Shown here piece after piece: positions 46,661 through 55,426 of a DNA stretch of 64,000 nucleotides. The first letter of the stretch is position 1, and every line of letters starts with the position of its first letter. The translations under genes and the position numbers were made by a program. The notes beneath the pieces were generated by a model that had not been told where the DNA came from, did not search any database, and was given only the letters and a program-made list of their open reading frames with translations. Source of the DNA: Cupriavidus sp. U2 (GTDB lineage: Bacteria; Pseudomonadota; Gammaproteobacteria; Burkholderiales; Burkholderiaceae). The stretch is taken from contig NZ_RCOG02000003.1 in NCBI RefSeq assembly GCF_009663685.2, positions 57,084 to 121,083 of the forward strand, written 5' to 3'.

Positions 46661-48022
46661 TTATCTCCGACCGTGACCGAAATGACCGCCGCCAGCACCG
46701 ACTCCGCCGCCGAAATGGCCGCCGCCTCCGCCGCCGCCGCCGTGGAAGCCGCCGTGGTCCGGCATGGTCCGCTGGCCACCGAAGCTCTGCAGTCCTGCAC
46801 CGCCACGCTCGGCCTGCTGGCGCATGCGGTCGCCATTGCCGGCATCGTGGAAGGCGTTGGCATGATTGGTGTCGCGGGCCCGGTTGCGCGCGTCCATCTG
46901 ATCGGCGTGCTGGCGATCTGCGCCGGCCGGGCGAGGATTCTGCCCGCTGCCCGGGCGATTGACGCCGGGCGAGCCGTGTCCTGCAATCGACTGGCCGGTC
47001 CGTCCCTGGAACGACTGTGCGGCGCGGTCTCGCGCGGCGTCACGCTGGCTTTGGGCGGCCCCGGCCTGTCCTGGCCGCTGCGGGTTCTGGACGCCGCCAC
47101 CGCCCTGCCCCAGCCGCTGACCACCGGCTTGTCCCGGCGGCGGACGATTGGCCAGGGCCTGCTGCCGCTGCGCATCGAAACGGTTGGCGACGTTGGGATT
47201 GTTGTACGGCACGTTGCCGCGGTTGGCCGGGTTATGCTGCCAGTTCACGTTGGCGCGGTTGACGTCGAGCCGCTGGTTCACGTTGATATTGTTGTAGCGG
47301 TTGACGTTGATGTTGACGTCATGCGCGCCCCAGTTGAATCCGCCCCACATCGAATTCACCGCCGCCACACCCAGCCCGAAGCCGATGCCCGCCACCAGCG
47401 ACGTCGCGAACACCGAGCCCGGCGGCGGCGGATAGTAGGCGGGCGGATAAGCCGGATAGGGCCACGTGCCATAGACCGCGGTGGGGTTGTAGGCAGGCAC
47501 ATACACGACCTGGGGATTGGCGGGCTCGATCTGTACGATCGTCGTACTGCCACTTTGCTGCGTCACCACCTTCTGCTGCTCGGTGGTCTTCAGCGTGCCG
47601 GCCTTCTGCGCCTGCACGCGCAGCCGCTGCACCGAATCCATGACGTCGTCAGGCTGCGCCAGGAACGCATCGCCCACCGACTGCACCCATTGCGGCTGGC
47701 GCCCCATCATGTCCATGACCGACGGGAAGGCCACCAGCGACTGCACGCTAGGGTCCCATGGCTCATTGGCCACGGCCTTGGTGGCGGCATCGCCCGACAG
47801 GCTCGCATTCGATTTCGACCACTGCGCGGCTGCCGCCACGTCGGCGGGATAGGTCGAAGCCATTAGCACCTGCGACAGCAGCGCATCCGGATAAAGCGCC
47901 ACGGGCGCCAGCAACTGGTCAAGATGAGGCTTGTCCAGCTTGGCCTGGGCCAACGCACTGCCAGCCATGGCGAGCAGGGTCAGCCCGAGCAGCCAGGCCA
48001 CGATTCGTCGCACGCGCAACAT
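46661..48022 (-). CDS. DUF3300 secreted protein
   Basis: A 453-residue protein with a signal peptide (cut near AQAKLD). The N-terminal DUF3300 domain (LLAPVALYPDALLSQVLMASTYP; QVVYVPAYNPTAVYGTWPYP) is followed by a hydrophobic glycine-rich segment (FATSLVAGIGFGLGVAAVNS), an Asn-rich repeat (NINVNRYNNINVNQRLDVN) and a very Gly/His-rich tail. ATG 48022 has GAGGGAG before it; the GTG at 48028 is also in frame. Paired with the DUF2950 gene. It may be a structural envelope protein; role unknown. Confidence 0.92.
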   Translation of the reverse strand: MLRVRRIVAWLLGLTLLAMAGSALAQAKLDKPHLDQLLAPVALYPDALLSQVLMASTYPADVAAAAQWSKSNASLSGDAATKAVANEPWDPSVQSLVAFPSVMDMMGRQPQWVQSVGDAFLAQPDDVMDSVQRLRVQAQKAGTLKTTEQQKVVTQQSGSTTIVQIEPANPQVVYVPAYNPTAVYGTWPYPAYPPAYYPPPPGSVFATSLVAGIGFGLGVAAVNSMWGGFNWGAHDVNINVNRYNNINVNQRLDVNRANVNWQHNPANRGNVPYNNPNVANRFDAQRQQALANRPPPGQAGGQRLGQGGGGVQNPQRPGQAGAAQSQRDAARDRAAQSFQGRTGQSIAGHGSPGVNRPGSGQNPRPAGADRQHADQMDARNRARDTNHANAFHDAGNGDRMRQQAERGGAGLQSFGGQRTMPDHGGFHGGGGGGGGHFGGGVGAGGGHFGHGRR

Positions 48023-48115
48023 GATCACTCCCTCAATGACGAAAAAGGACCGCTACACCTGCCTGCCAATGCTGGCCCAGGCTTCGTTACCCCGACTGAC
48101 TGGCTGACTATTGAC

Positions 48116-48475
48116 TTACTTGCGGGCCTGCGCGCACTCCTGCCGGTAGGCTTCTTCCAGGCGCTTGCGTTCCGGCGCGCGTTCGAGCGTGGAATAGCTG
48201 CGCCCGTCGGCGGTGGTGACGTTCGACTGGCCCTGCGACCACTGCGGCCCGGCGGGCAATGCATTGATCTTGTCGAGCAACTGGCGGCAATGCTCGCGCT
48301 GCGATGTGCCTGACGCGCCGCCCGGATCATCTACCGTGGACGTGGCGGGATCAAGCATGCGCGGGGGCGGCGGGGCGATCATCGGCGTGGACGGATCCGT
48401 CGATGGCGCCTGCCCGTAGGCAACGAATGGGACCACGCATACGGCTGCAGCCATGGCTGCCAAAACCTTTCTCAC
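48116..48475 (-). CDS. Small secreted protein of unknown function
   Basis: A protein of about 119 residues with a signal peptide (VRKVLAAMAAAVCVVPFVAYGQA) and a hydrophilic mature part with a Pro-rich start and a Cys at EHCRQLLDKIN and one at RQECAQARK, which could pair. GTG 48475 is chosen because CTGGAG lies 8 bases before it; ATG 48496 would add seven residues. It looks like the small DUF4124/DUF3106-like periplasmic proteins but I cannot name it. It lies just before the DUF3300 gene on the same strand. Confidence 0.65.
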   Translation of the reverse strand: MRKVLAAMAAAVCVVPFVAYGQAPSTDPSTPMIAPPPPRMLDPATSTVDDPGGASGTSQREHCRQLLDKINALPAGPQWSQGQSNVTTADGRSYSTLERAPERKRLEEAYRQECAQARK

Positions 48476-48555
48476 CAGAAACACTCCAGAATTCATTGGC
48501 AACACGGGGGTTGCCTTGCGACGGCCTCCGGCAGGCAAGAGGTCCGGGCACGATG

Positions 48556-48846
48556 TCATGCATCCGTCTTGCCGTGGCTCCGCCTGCCGGTTCGGTTGCG
48601 CAGCAGCTCGAGCTGCAGCAGCGCATCCGCAAGCATACTCTTCAGACGCACATTTTCTTCCTCGAGCTGACGCACGCGCCGCGTGTCGGCGCCGTCGCCA
48701 TGCCGTGTCGGACCATACCTGGCACGCCAGCCGTAGAACGAGGCATCGCTGAAACCATAGCGCGCGCACAGTTCCCGCACGGGCACGCCATTCGCGGCCT
48801 CGGCGAGGTACATGCGGATCTGCTCCTCCGAATAGCGTCTGTTCAC
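48556..48846 (-). CDS. Orphan IS3-type (IS407-like) transposase OrfA relative
   Basis: A 96-residue protein. The N-terminal HTH RRYSEEQIRMYLAEAANGVPVRELCARYGFSDASFYGWRARYG is followed by the leucine-zipper-like RRVRQLEEENVRLKSMLADALLQLE, exactly the plan of OrfA from IS407-type elements. No OrfB follows and no terminal repeats are seen, so it cannot move by itself. GTG 48846 has GGAGG 5 bases before it; the ATG at 48903 gives a Pro/Arg-rich leader. It is either a relic or a domesticated DNA-binding protein. Confidence 0.75.
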   Translation of the reverse strand: MNRRYSEEQIRMYLAEAANGVPVRELCARYGFSDASFYGWRARYGPTRHGDGADTRRVRQLEEENVRLKSMLADALLQLELLRNRTGRRSHGKTDA

Positions 48847-49694
48847 CGATGCCTCCGCTCGTGGCCTCCCCCCGCGCGGCGGGCGCAACGGCCTGCCGTT
48901 CATGCCGGTAAGGTAGCCCAGCCCTTGCGCAAAAGGAATTCAGTGTCTTCGCCGCACGAGTTAAGCAAATTGAATGAAAGCATCGGCATGGTCAACGTCG
49001 CTGGCGGCGGCAATCCCATGCGGACTCCGCCCCTATGGCGCAAGCCTTGCCACCGCGACCAAATTTTGTTTTTCCATCTTGGAATATTCCGATTCCGAAT
49101 TCATGCCGGATCATCGGGTTGAAACACTTTTCTGGCACACCGTGCAATCGCCTCCGGGTCAGTGCCGCGTCAGGTGCATCGCCCTGCGAGGTACGTGCCA
49201 TGCGGGTTTTCGCCTTGTATGGATGTGCGAACAAAGGTGCCTTTGCAGGTCAGATGACAAACATGACATCACACGCCGTTCTAGTAGTTTCCAAAATGTT
49301 GTATTAAGATTTCTTCGCATCAACTAAATTTCAAACGCCTGCAGGGCACGCCTCCCCGGCGTTCGCAGACAGGCGTCCGGCAGCCCCTTCACCGCCATGG
49401 TGATGATGGCGATTGCCGGGTCCGGGCCTGAGGAAGAGGAGCCACTGCCGTACCGCACATGCCTTCGATGCTCTGTCGAAGAAGCGCGGCAATCGTGGAT
49501 GTACCCGCGTGCAAAGACGCGGGTGGCATTGCCCGGGCGCACATGTTTTTCGTTCCCGCCCCCCGTAGTTTCATGCTGTACAGGTCGCAGGCGTTGCGTG
49601 ATGGCAGGACCGGCAACGGCAGGTCTCGTAGTCACGAAGTTGCAACGCTTCGCCACAACAAGAAAAACAGAAGTTCGGATCGGGAGAAGTCAGT
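48847..49694. other. Gene-free stretch of 0.85 kb with AT-rich core
   Basis: There is no convincing gene in these 848 bases. The part at about 49050-49330 is clearly richer in A and T than the rest of the window. Several frames of 70-110 codons exist on both strands but lack ribosome sites and protein-like make-up. It may be foreign DNA left by an IS3-type element or a regulatory region for the LysR-like gene. Confidence 0.45.
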
Positions 49695-50651
49695 ATGCGG
49701 CACGTCAGTACCAAGCTATTGCATGTGTTCGTCCTGCTCATGGAGTACCGCGACCTCGGCGCGGTGGCGGCTTGCACACAGGGACGCATTCCAACCGTGG
49801 CCTACAGCCTGGCCCGCCTGCGAGAGATCACCGGCGATGCGCTGTTCGTCAAGCGCAACGGCACGCTGGAGCCTACGCCCCACGCGCTGCGGCTCGAACA
49901 GACGGCCCGGCAAATCCTGGCGCGCTGGAACCATCTGGTCCAGCCGCAGGACCATTCGGCCCATGCCACCGGCAACCGCCGGCGCATTTCGATCGGGTTC
50001 TCGTCGTCGATCGGCGATCCGGTCATCACGGAAATCCTCACCACGCTGTGCGAACGCTTTCCACATGACAGCTTCGTCACGCGGCCGGTCATTGCCGATG
50101 CGTCGCTGGGCGACAGTCTCGACGCCGGCCACCTCGATTGCGCGTTCGTGGTGGATGGCGCCAACGTGCCCGACAGCGTGCTGCCGCATAGCATCCTGGC
50201 CACGCCGCGCCGCCTGGTAAGCGCCGCGCGCGGGGGCACGAACGACGAAGCGGAAACCGACTGGATCCTGCTGCAGGAGGACTGCGAAAGCGGCAGCCCG
50301 TTGCATGCGTTTCTGGCACGGCGCGCCAATACGCCAGGCCATCGCGAGACCGTGGTGCCGTCATGGCATACGCAGATCACGCTGCTGCATTCCGCCGGCG
50401 GCATCTGCCCGGTCCTGGATTTCAACGTGCCGCTGGTCACCCGCGACCGCAAGACCCGGCTGCTGGCACCGCCTGCCGCGTTTCCGGCCTGGGCGGCGCT
50501 GCATTTCTGGACGCCGCAGCGGGCACAGGACCCCGCCGCGCTGCGCGACATCATGGACGTGGGCGCGTCGATCCTGCGCGATCCGCTCAAGGCCATCGAC
50601 GGGCGCCGCCACGCACAGCACCGCACCCCCGCGCTGGCGGCGATCGCCTGA
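49695..50651 (+). CDS. LysR-family-like transcriptional regulator
   Basis: A 318-residue protein. The N-terminal winged HTH (about residues 5-65, TKLLHVFVLLMEYRDLGAVA, then ITGDALFVKRNGTLEPTPHAL) follows the LysR plan. The C-terminal half has the LysR substrate-binding shape (RRRISIGFSSSIGDPVITEILTTL). It stands alone with no divergent partner, so its target is unknown. GGAGAAGTCAGT precedes the ATG. Confidence 0.85.
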   Translation: MRHVSTKLLHVFVLLMEYRDLGAVAACTQGRIPTVAYSLARLREITGDALFVKRNGTLEPTPHALRLEQTARQILARWNHLVQPQDHSAHATGNRRRISIGFSSSIGDPVITEILTTLCERFPHDSFVTRPVIADASLGDSLDAGHLDCAFVVDGANVPDSVLPHSILATPRRLVSAARGGTNDEAETDWILLQEDCESGSPLHAFLARRANTPGHRETVVPSWHTQITLLHSAGGICPVLDFNVPLVTRDRKTRLLAPPAAFPAWAALHFWTPQRAQDPAALRDIMDVGASILRDPLKAIDGRRHAQHRTPALAAIA

Positions 50652-50701
50652 GCCTGGCGAACCGGCCAGCGCCGGCCCCAACACGGCCCCGACCCACTGA
50701 C

Positions 50702-50733
50702 ACGGCCCCGCGATGGCGACATCGCGGGGCCGT
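50702..50733 (+). terminator. Strong hairpin after the LysR-like gene
   Basis: The perfect 14-base stem ACGGCCCCGCGATG/CATCGCGGGGCCGT has a four-base loop GCGA. Only isolated T residues follow. Confidence 0.7.
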
Positions 50734-50985
50734 CTGCATTTCCCCTGCGCAATCGCAGCAGTCTTTCGTGCATTTTGCGAATCCTCTTACTCCCATCCGC
50801 GCCTGCGGGCATTAACCTCGCCGGGCATCGCAGTGTTGCGGGCTGTCTCCCATGCAGTCCGCCACGCGCGTGCACGCAGTCGATGCGTGTTGGCGCCGCA
50901 CGCCACTCCCGCGTGCGGCGCATTTTTTGACGCCAGCGCGAAGCCGAACGCTGAAGAGCCATGTGAACAGGACAGGAGTCGATGG

Positions 50986-51651
50986 ATGACGTTGAGGATT
51001 TTGCTGGCCGACGACCACCCCGTCATTACGGCGGCGATCCGGGCCAGGTTGCAGACGCAGACCGGCTGGGAGGTCTGCGGGGAAGTGATCAGTGCCACCG
51101 ACCTGCTGCAGCAGGCCGACAACTTGCGGCCCGATGTCGTGGTCACCGACTATCACATGCCCGGGCCCGCCGAGCTCGATGGCGTACGCCTGATCACGGC
51201 CTTGCGCCGCCGCTATCCGGCCATGGCGGTCGTGGTGCTGACGATGATCACGAATCCGCTGGTGCTGCGCACGATACTCGATGTCCGTGTGCAGGGCCTG
51301 CTGCTCAAGGACAGCCAGCTTTCCGAAATCGTGACGGCGATTGCCCGTGCCCAGCGCGGCTTCACCTATATCGGCAAGTCGGCGCTGCGGGCGTTGGCGC
51401 CGACCGAAGTACGCCCCATGATGCCGATCGGGCGCGAAGGCATGCAGCGGCTGTCGGCGCGGGAAACGGAAGTGCTGCGCCTGTACCTGACCGGACGCTC
51501 GGTAACCGAGATTGCCGCCACGCTGTGCCGCAGCGTCAAGACCATCAGCCGGCAGAAGAATTGCGCCATGCACAAGCTCGGGGTCACCAACGACCGCGAG
51601 CTGTTCGAATGCGCGGCCCTGCAGGGCATGGTGCTGCCACAAGGCGGATGA
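50986..51651 (+). CDS. NarL/RcsB-like response regulator
   Basis: A 221-residue regulator. The receiver has Asp9-Asp10 and acceptor Asp55 (VVTDYHMPGP); the long YHMPGPAELDGVRLITALRR loop resembles RcsB. The C-terminal LuxR-type HTH (LSARETEVLRLYLTGRSVTEIA, then VKTISRQKNCAMHKLGVTND) binds DNA. No sensor kinase gene is next to it, so its partner is elsewhere. ATG 50986 has CAGGAG 7 bases upstream. Its stop TGA overlaps an ATG (51648) that is in frame with cobB. Confidence 0.9.
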   Translation: MTLRILLADDHPVITAAIRARLQTQTGWEVCGEVISATDLLQQADNLRPDVVVTDYHMPGPAELDGVRLITALRRRYPAMAVVVLTMITNPLVLRTILDVRVQGLLLKDSQLSEIVTAIARAQRGFTYIGKSALRALAPTEVRPMMPIGREGMQRLSARETEVLRLYLTGRSVTEIAATLCRSVKTISRQKNCAMHKLGVTNDRELFECAALQGMVLPQGG

Positions 51652-51668
51652 CCATGGACGCCGCTCGC

Positions 51669-51674
51669 TATAAT
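51669..51674 (+). promoter_or_regulatory. TATAAT box before cobB
   Basis: An exact TATAAT stands 70 bases before the preferred cobB start. No good -35 is found at 17 bases, so it is only a candidate -10. Confidence 0.3.
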
Positions 51675-51743
51675 CGGCCACGCCAACCGGCCCCTCCGAA
51701 GCCCTCACCGTGCGGGGGCCGGCCCGCCGCATCCGCTACGTTC

Positions 51744-53090
51744 ATGTTGCCGACATCGCCACCGCCTTCGCTACCTCCCGACGCGCCCCCTGGCCGCGCG
51801 GTGCCCGCCTTGATGATTGCCGCACCGGCGTCAGGCCAGGGCAAGACCACCGTCACCGCGGCGCTGGCGCGGCTGCACGCACGCCAGGGCCGCCGCGTGC
51901 GGGTCTTCAAGACGGGGCCCGATTTCCTGGACCCCACGCTGCTGGCCGCGGCAAGCGGCGCGCCAGTGCAGTCGATCGATCTCTGGATGACGGGCGAAGC
52001 CGATGCCAGGGCGCGCCTGGGCGACGCCGCGGCCGACGCAGACCTGATCCTGGTGGAAGGCGTGATGGGCCTGCACGACGGCACGCCGAGCAGCGCCGAT
52101 GTGGCGCGCCTGTTCGGCCTGCCGGTGCTGGTGGTCATCCAGGCCGGCGCGATGGCCCAGACGTTCGGCGCGCTGGCCTACGGGCTGGCGCACTACGGGG
52201 AGCCGTTCTGGGCGATGCATGTGCTGGCCAATGGCGTTGCCACGGCCCGTCATGCCGAGATGCTGCGCGAAAGCGTGCCGCCGGGCATTGCGTGGGCCGG
52301 CGCGCTGGCGCGCGACGCATCGGCCAGCCTGCCCGAGCGGCATCTTGGACTGTTCAGTGCCGACGAACTGCCGGACCTGATGACGCGGCTCGACAGGCTG
52401 GCCGACGCACTGGCCGCACTGCCGCTGTCGCACCTGCCCGCGCCCGTGGCGTTTGGGCCGGCCAACACTGCGGCGCCGCTGCCTCGGCTGCTGGCGGGCA
52501 AGCGCATCGCCATTGCGCGTGACGACGCCTTCCGCTTCATTTATCCGGCCAACCTCGATACGCTGACGGCGCTGGGCACGCATGTCGCGTGGTTTTCGCC
52601 GCTGCGCGACCACGGCTTGCCACCTTGCGACGCCGTGTGGCTTCCGGGCGGATACCCTGAGCTCCACGGCGCCACACTGGCAGCCAACTCGGCGATGCGC
52701 GATGCCCTGCGCGATGCGCATGCGCGGGGCGTGCCGATACTGGCGGAATGCGGCGGAATGATGGCGCTGTTCGAGCGCCTCGTTGACAAGGACGGCGTCA
52801 GCCATGCCATGGCCGGTCTGCTGCCCGGAACGGTGACGATGCAGCGCAGGCTGGCCGCGATTGGCCACCAGGCGGTCACACTACCCGGCACCGGCGGAGT
52901 GCTGCGCGGCCATACGTTCCACTATTCGAGCGCAGCAACGCCGCTGACGCCAGCGGTCAGGGCCGTGTCGCCACGCGATGGCGGCACGGGAGAAGCGGTC
53001 TATCAGGCCGGCAGCCTCACCGCGTCGTACGTCCATTTTTATTTTCCGTCGAATCCCGCCGCGATTGCGGCGGTGCTGGGCGCATGCTGA
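51744..53090 (+). CDS. cobB: CobB/CbiA, cobyrinate a,c-diamide synthase
   Basis: A 448-residue ATP- and glutamine-dependent amidotransferase that amidates the a and c side chains of cobyrinate in cobalamin synthesis. The N-terminal dethiobiotin-synthetase-like ATPase has the P loop IAAPASGQGKTTVTAAL and KTGPDFLDP. The C-terminal glutaminase has LPGGYPELH and the nucleophile in ILAECGGMMAL. The exact start is open. ATG 51648 overlaps the previous stop, but the 32 extra residues are Pro-rich with atypical codons, so ATG 51744 is preferred. No other cob gene is in the window, so it is an orphan here. Confidence 0.9.
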   Translation: MLPTSPPPSLPPDAPPGRAVPALMIAAPASGQGKTTVTAALARLHARQGRRVRVFKTGPDFLDPTLLAAASGAPVQSIDLWMTGEADARARLGDAAADADLILVEGVMGLHDGTPSSADVARLFGLPVLVVIQAGAMAQTFGALAYGLAHYGEPFWAMHVLANGVATARHAEMLRESVPPGIAWAGALARDASASLPERHLGLFSADELPDLMTRLDRLADALAALPLSHLPAPVAFGPANTAAPLPRLLAGKRIAIARDDAFRFIYPANLDTLTALGTHVAWFSPLRDHGLPPCDAVWLPGGYPELHGATLAANSAMRDALRDAHARGVPILAECGGMMALFERLVDKDGVSHAMAGLLPGTVTMQRRLAAIGHQAVTLPGTGGVLRGHTFHYSSAATPLTPAVRAVSPRDGGTGEAVYQAGSLTASYVHFYFPSNPAAIAAVLGAC

Positions 53091-53115
53091 CGGAAGCGCG
53101 ATAGCGGGCGGCGGG

Positions 53116-53571
53116 TCAGGCGGCGTCGCGTTCGGTGCGTGCCACGGCGTCGGCGATGCCGGCTTCCAGCTGGGCCAGCCCCTTCGACAGGTTGTGCATC
53201 GTCGTTTCCGACACGCCCGTCAGCACGTCCTGCAGGAATGCCGAACGGCGCGGCATGGCCTGGTCAACGATGTCGCGGCCCAGCTGGGTGAGCGTCACGT
53301 TGGTCATGCGATTGTCGCGCTCGCTCGTGGAACGCTCGATCCATCCCAGTTCCTGGAGGGCCTTGAGTTGGCGCGTGAGGGCGCCCGGGTCCATGCCCAC
53401 GCGGTCAGCCAGCGGCTTTTGCGCAATCGGGCCTTCGTGTCCGTACAGGGCAAACAGAATGCGCCAGCGCGGCAACGGATGCCCGATGCGCTGTTCGAAC
53501 GCGGCGGCGTATGCGCGGTAAGTGCGTCCGAACTGTTGCAGCACGGCCAGGCTTTGTCGCTCCAGTTCCAA
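53116..53571 (-). CDS. MarR-family regulator
   Basis: A 151-residue winged-helix dimer: PLPRWRILFALYGHEGPIAQKPLADRVGMDPGALTRQLKALQELGWIERS is the DNA-binding core, followed by the long dimer helix. It lies 24 bases after the DHA2 pump gene and is read with it, the usual set-up of a local repressor of a drug pump. Its site may be the tandem palindromes upstream of the pump. Confidence 0.9.
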   Translation of the reverse strand: MELERQSLAVLQQFGRTYRAYAAAFEQRIGHPLPRWRILFALYGHEGPIAQKPLADRVGMDPGALTRQLKALQELGWIERSTSERDNRMTNVTLTQLGRDIVDQAMPRRSAFLQDVLTGVSETTMHNLSKGLAQLEAGIADAVARTERDAA

Positions 53572-53595
53572 AATCGAGTCTCCAGTTGGCAGATA

Positions 53596-55209
53596 TCAGT
53601 CCGCGGCCATTGCGGGCTCATGCACCCGCGCCAGCCTGATCGGCGGCACGCGGCGCACCCGCCATATGCCGATCAGCGCCGCGACGGCCGCCAGCAACAG
53701 GCCAAGATGGATGGCGCTTACCAGCGACACCCGCGCCTGCTCCAGCAGCAGGGCTCCATTGTGCCCTGCCTTTTGCAGATGGGTCAGCAATTCCGCCTGG
53801 GCGGCCTTGTCGATCAGGATCTGCGGATCGGTCAGCCGGGACGCCCAGTCCGATGCATTCGCCGCTGCCAGCGACGCCGTCACCCCTGTGGTGTAGCTGC
53901 GCGTCACCAGCGTTCCCACCAGCGCCGTGCCCACCATGCCGCCCACCATGCGCAGAGACTGCAACATGGCGGTGGCAATGCCCAGGTGCGCGCGCCCCGC
54001 CGTCTGTTGTGCGAATACGGTCAGGTTAGGCAGGACGAAGCCCAGCCCCAGGCCCGCGCACAGCATGATGGCCAGCAGCACATTGTGATGCATGCTGCGC
54101 GTCGCCTGCGACAGACCGAGCAGCGCCAGCGCCAGCATGGCAAACCCTGCATACAGCATGCTGTTGGGCTGCGGAATGCGCGTAATGATACGGCCATTGA
54201 CGATACTGCCGACGGTAATGCAGACCACCAGCGGCGTGACCAGCAGGCCGGCTTCCTTCGGCGAGTAGCCAAATCCGCCCTGGAACAGCAGCGGCGCGTA
54301 CAGCAGCAGCGCGAACATCGCAAAACCACCCAGGACGCCCAGCAGGAACAGCGGCGCCAGCGCCGGATTGCGAAACATGTCCAGCGGCAGGATCGGCGCC
54401 TCGCACCGGCGTGACCATTGCCACAGCGCGATGAACGACGCGCAGGACAGCACCATCAGGCCGGTGGTCACGATGTCGAAGCCGCGCTCCGGCAACCATT
54501 CCACCGACAGCTGCAGGCTGCCCAGCCCGGCCGCAATCAGTAGCGCCCCCAGCCAGTCGATGCGAACCGGCCCCTCGTGCCCCGACTGGCGTAGATGGGG
54601 CAGGTAGCGCCAGGCCATCACCAGCCCCATCAGGCCGACAGGCACATTGATATAGAACACCGCGCGCCAGCCATACCATTCGGTCAGCAGCCCGCCCAGC
54701 GACGGGCCGAGCGCGTTGGCCAGCCCGAATGCCGTGCTCAGGATGACCTGCCAGCGCAGACGCACATGCGAATCGGGAAACAGGTCGGGAACACAGGCGA
54801 ACGCGGTGCCGACCAGCATGCCGCCGCCAATCCCCTGCAGCGCACGCGCCGCCACCAGGTACGGCATGCTCGAAGCCATGCCGCATAACACCGAAGCCAC
54901 CAGAAAGACGACGATCGACGCCAGCACAAACGGCTTGCGCCCGTAGTAATCCCCGAGCCGGCCGAAGATCGGCACCGTGACCACCGAAGTGAGCAGATAT
55001 GCCGTGGCCACCCAAGCGTAGTACTCGAACCCCTGCAGCTCGGCCACCACGGTCGGCAGCGCCGTGGACACCACGGTCTGGTCCAGTGCGACCAGCATCA
55101 CGACAAAGGCAATGCCAAGCATCGCCAGCAGCGACTCGCGAAATGGCAAGACCTGCCCTTGGCTACCCGACTGTGACTTGCCCTGCACGTGCCCCGAATC
55201 CGATGCCAT
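53596..55209 (-). CDS. DHA2-type MFS drug efflux pump (14 helices)
   Basis: A 537-residue inner-membrane antiporter of the EmrB/QacA group. Helix 1 has LVALDQTVVSTALPTVVAEL (motif D1). Motif A is FGRLGDYYGRKPF, and motif C is FGLANALGPSLGGLLTEWYGWRAVFYIN. It exports toxic compounds by proton antiport. It lacks an EmrA-like adaptor, so it probably works alone. It heads a two-gene operon with the MarR gene; two ATTG-N6-CAAT palindromes lie just upstream. Confidence 0.93.
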   Translation of the reverse strand: MASDSGHVQGKSQSGSQGQVLPFRESLLAMLGIAFVVMLVALDQTVVSTALPTVVAELQGFEYYAWVATAYLLTSVVTVPIFGRLGDYYGRKPFVLASIVVFLVASVLCGMASSMPYLVAARALQGIGGGMLVGTAFACVPDLFPDSHVRLRWQVILSTAFGLANALGPSLGGLLTEWYGWRAVFYINVPVGLMGLVMAWRYLPHLRQSGHEGPVRIDWLGALLIAAGLGSLQLSVEWLPERGFDIVTTGLMVLSCASFIALWQWSRRCEAPILPLDMFRNPALAPLFLLGVLGGFAMFALLLYAPLLFQGGFGYSPKEAGLLVTPLVVCITVGSIVNGRIITRIPQPNSMLYAGFAMLALALLGLSQATRSMHHNVLLAIMLCAGLGLGFVLPNLTVFAQQTAGRAHLGIATAMLQSLRMVGGMVGTALVGTLVTRSYTTGVTASLAAANASDWASRLTDPQILIDKAAQAELLTHLQKAGHNGALLLEQARVSLVSAIHLGLLLAAVAALIGIWRVRRVPPIRLARVHEPAMAAD

Positions 55210-55213
55210 ATCT

Positions 55214-55242
55214 ATTGCCCGATCAATAATTGTGCGATCAAT
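55214..55242. promoter_or_regulatory. Tandem operator-like palindromes of the MarR/DHA2 operon
   Basis: ATTGCCCGATCAAT (55214-55227) and ATTGTGCGATCAAT (55229-55242) share the form ATTG-N6-CAAT and are 15 bases apart, centre to centre, directly before the pump start. This fits a pair of MarR dimer sites blocking the promoter. Confidence 0.6.
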
Positions 55243-55426
55243 GATCTTCAGATTATAGGGGCGGCAATTTGTTCCGGCAGAAGATTTTGGCGTTCCTACG
55301 ATGGGTTACAGGATCGGTGCGATGATGGTTAGCAGCAGGTTTATTGATGCCGGCCCACCGGGTGCATCACAGGACACATCGATGCACTGAGCCCTCGACA
55401 CTTTCATCCAGCTCCCGGGAGATTGC

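Noticed and set aside
49324..49656. A 110-codon minus-strand frame in the gene-free stretch
   Set aside because: No ribosome site and no recognisable composition or domain.
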